From a bacterium UBP10_UBA1149 (lineage in GTDB: Bacteria > Desulfobacterota > Binatia > UBA1149), in assembly GCA_002311335.1 (NCBI GenBank), contig DBZX01000085.1, positions 842 through 7,874 of the forward strand: 7,033 nt of DNA, given 5' to 3'. Below, piece by piece: positions 6,447 to 7,033 of the stretch. Below the pieces are notes generated by a model. That model saw only the letters and a list, made by a program, of their open reading frames with translations, had not been told where the DNA came from and made no database searches. The position numbers were made by a program, and so were the translations under genes. Within the stretch, counting starts at the first letter, position 1. Every line of letters starts with the position of its first letter.

Positions 6447-7033
6447 ATGGGTAGCAGCAAAGACAAGGCCGATAAGCCGCGCGACTTTGTCCGCAAGCTC
6501 ATAGACAAGGATCTCGCCGAAGGCAGGCACGACGAGATCGTCACGCGCTTTCCGCCCGAACCAAACGGCTATCTCCACATCGGCCACGCAAAATCCATCT
6601 GTCTCAATTTCGGCGTGGCCGGCGAGTTCGGTGGCCGTTGCCATCTCAGATTCGACGACACCAACCCGAGTGCCGAGGACAAGGAGTACGTTGATTCCAT
6701 CAAGACCGACATCGCCTGGCTGGGCTTCGACTGGGGCCAACACCTGTACTTTGCCTCGGACTACTACCAGCGCCTGTACGACTGCGCCGAGGAGCTCGTG
6801 CGCCGAGGCCGAGCCTACGTGTGCGAGCTGTCGGCCGAGCAGGTAAGAGAGCAGCGCGGCACGCTCACCCGTCCGGGTAGTGATAGTCCCTGGCGCGAGC
6901 GCTCGGCCGAAGAAAGCCTAGACCTTTTCCGACGCATGCGCGCAGGCGAATTCGAAGCGGGCAGCCACACTCTCCGAGCACGCATCGACATGGCCAGCCC
7001 GCGCATCGTCATGCGCGACCCGGTGCTCTACCG
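6447..7033 (+). CDS. glnS: Glutaminyl-tRNA synthetase, N-terminal part (3'-truncated by the window)
   Basis: Class I aminoacyl-tRNA synthetase that charges tRNA-Gln directly with glutamine in the cytosol. The window holds 195 codons plus two bases of a protein that is about 554 residues in E. coli. The alignment to E. coli GlnRS is close throughout: DFVRKLIDKDL (residues 13-23), TRFPPEPNGYLHIGHAKS (33-50) with the HIGH ATP-binding motif at 44-47, LRFDDTNP with the aspartate used in substrate binding, DIAWLGFDW, RGTLTRPGSDSP, and ARIDMASPRIVMRDPVLYR at the right edge. The GTL..PG and MRDPV features separate it from glutamyl-tRNA synthetase. The KMSKS loop and the anticodon-binding barrels lie beyond the window. 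The ATG at 6447 gives the usual short N-terminus, and no ATG, GTG or TTG in frame lies between it and the previous gene's stop. Its presence suggests that this organism need not depend on the Glu-tRNA-Gln amidation route. Confidence 0.96.
   Translation, partial: MGSSKDKADKPRDFVRKLIDKDLAEGRHDEIVTRFPPEPNGYLHIGHAKSICLNFGVAGEFGGRCHLRFDDTNPSAEDKEYVDSIKTDIAWLGFDWGQHLYFASDYYQRLYDCAEELVRRGRAYVCELSAEQVREQRGTLTRPGSDSPWRERSAEESLDLFRRMRAGEFEAGSHTLRARIDMASPRIVMRDPVLY

Noticed and set aside
6357..6449. Possible ATPase-GlnRS fusion by read-through of the TAG stop
   Set aside because: The TAG at 6357-6359 and glnS are in the same frame, with 29 intervening codons and no stop. The intervening peptide looks like noncoding translation, and glnS has its own start and a candidate promoter. 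An open stretch of this length is not surprising in GC-rich DNA.

Overview
This is a GC-rich bacterial window (roughly two-thirds G+C by eye). Every supported gene lies on the + strand, and no rRNA, tRNA, CRISPR array or mobile element is visible. The genes suggest a free-living, catabolically versatile high-GC bacterium. A true glutaminyl-tRNA synthetase next to a CaiB-type CoA-transferase, a FadD19-like acyl-CoA ligase and a large ATPase-TPR regulator would fit an uncultured proteobacterium, a former 'Deltaproteobacteria' lineage or a similar group. That placement is inference, not something the sequence proves.

Layout: (i) 1-1420, the 3' part of a class III (CaiB/BaiF) CoA-transferase gene. 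Its reading frame is open at the left edge and begins with the tail of one CoA-transferase domain, followed by a linker and a complete second domain, so the full gene encodes a tandem-domain protein. (ii) 1451-3085, an AMP-forming acyl-CoA synthetase that most resembles mycobacterial FadD19-type ligases, with a GTG start and a strong Shine-Dalgarno site 30 bp behind gene 1. (iii) 3133-3546, a YjbQ/UPF0047 family protein with an altered first histidine motif. (iv) 3627-6359, a 910-residue STAND-type ATPase with a long TPR-like helical tail and no recognisable output domain. (v) 6447 to the right edge, the first 195 codons of glnS, preceded by an AT-rich pocket that looks like a sigma70-type promoter placed so that transcription would begin at or next to the ATG.

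Genes i and ii probably form an acyl-CoA activation unit. The CoA-transferase swaps CoA between organic acids, while the ligase makes CoA thioesters at the cost of ATP; the FadD19 resemblance hints at branched or steroid-like side-chain acids. YjbQ may be carried in the same transcript. The ATPase-TPR protein could be a sensor or regulator, but its partner is not visible. glnS looks like a separately promoted housekeeping gene.

The gaps between genes are all under 100 bp. They hold small GC hairpins, ribosome binding sites and the candidate glnS promoter. I see no convincing new system here. The most unusual items are the STAND ATPase lacking an output domain, the possible leaderless glnS, and the start-proximal hairpin in the ATPase gene.
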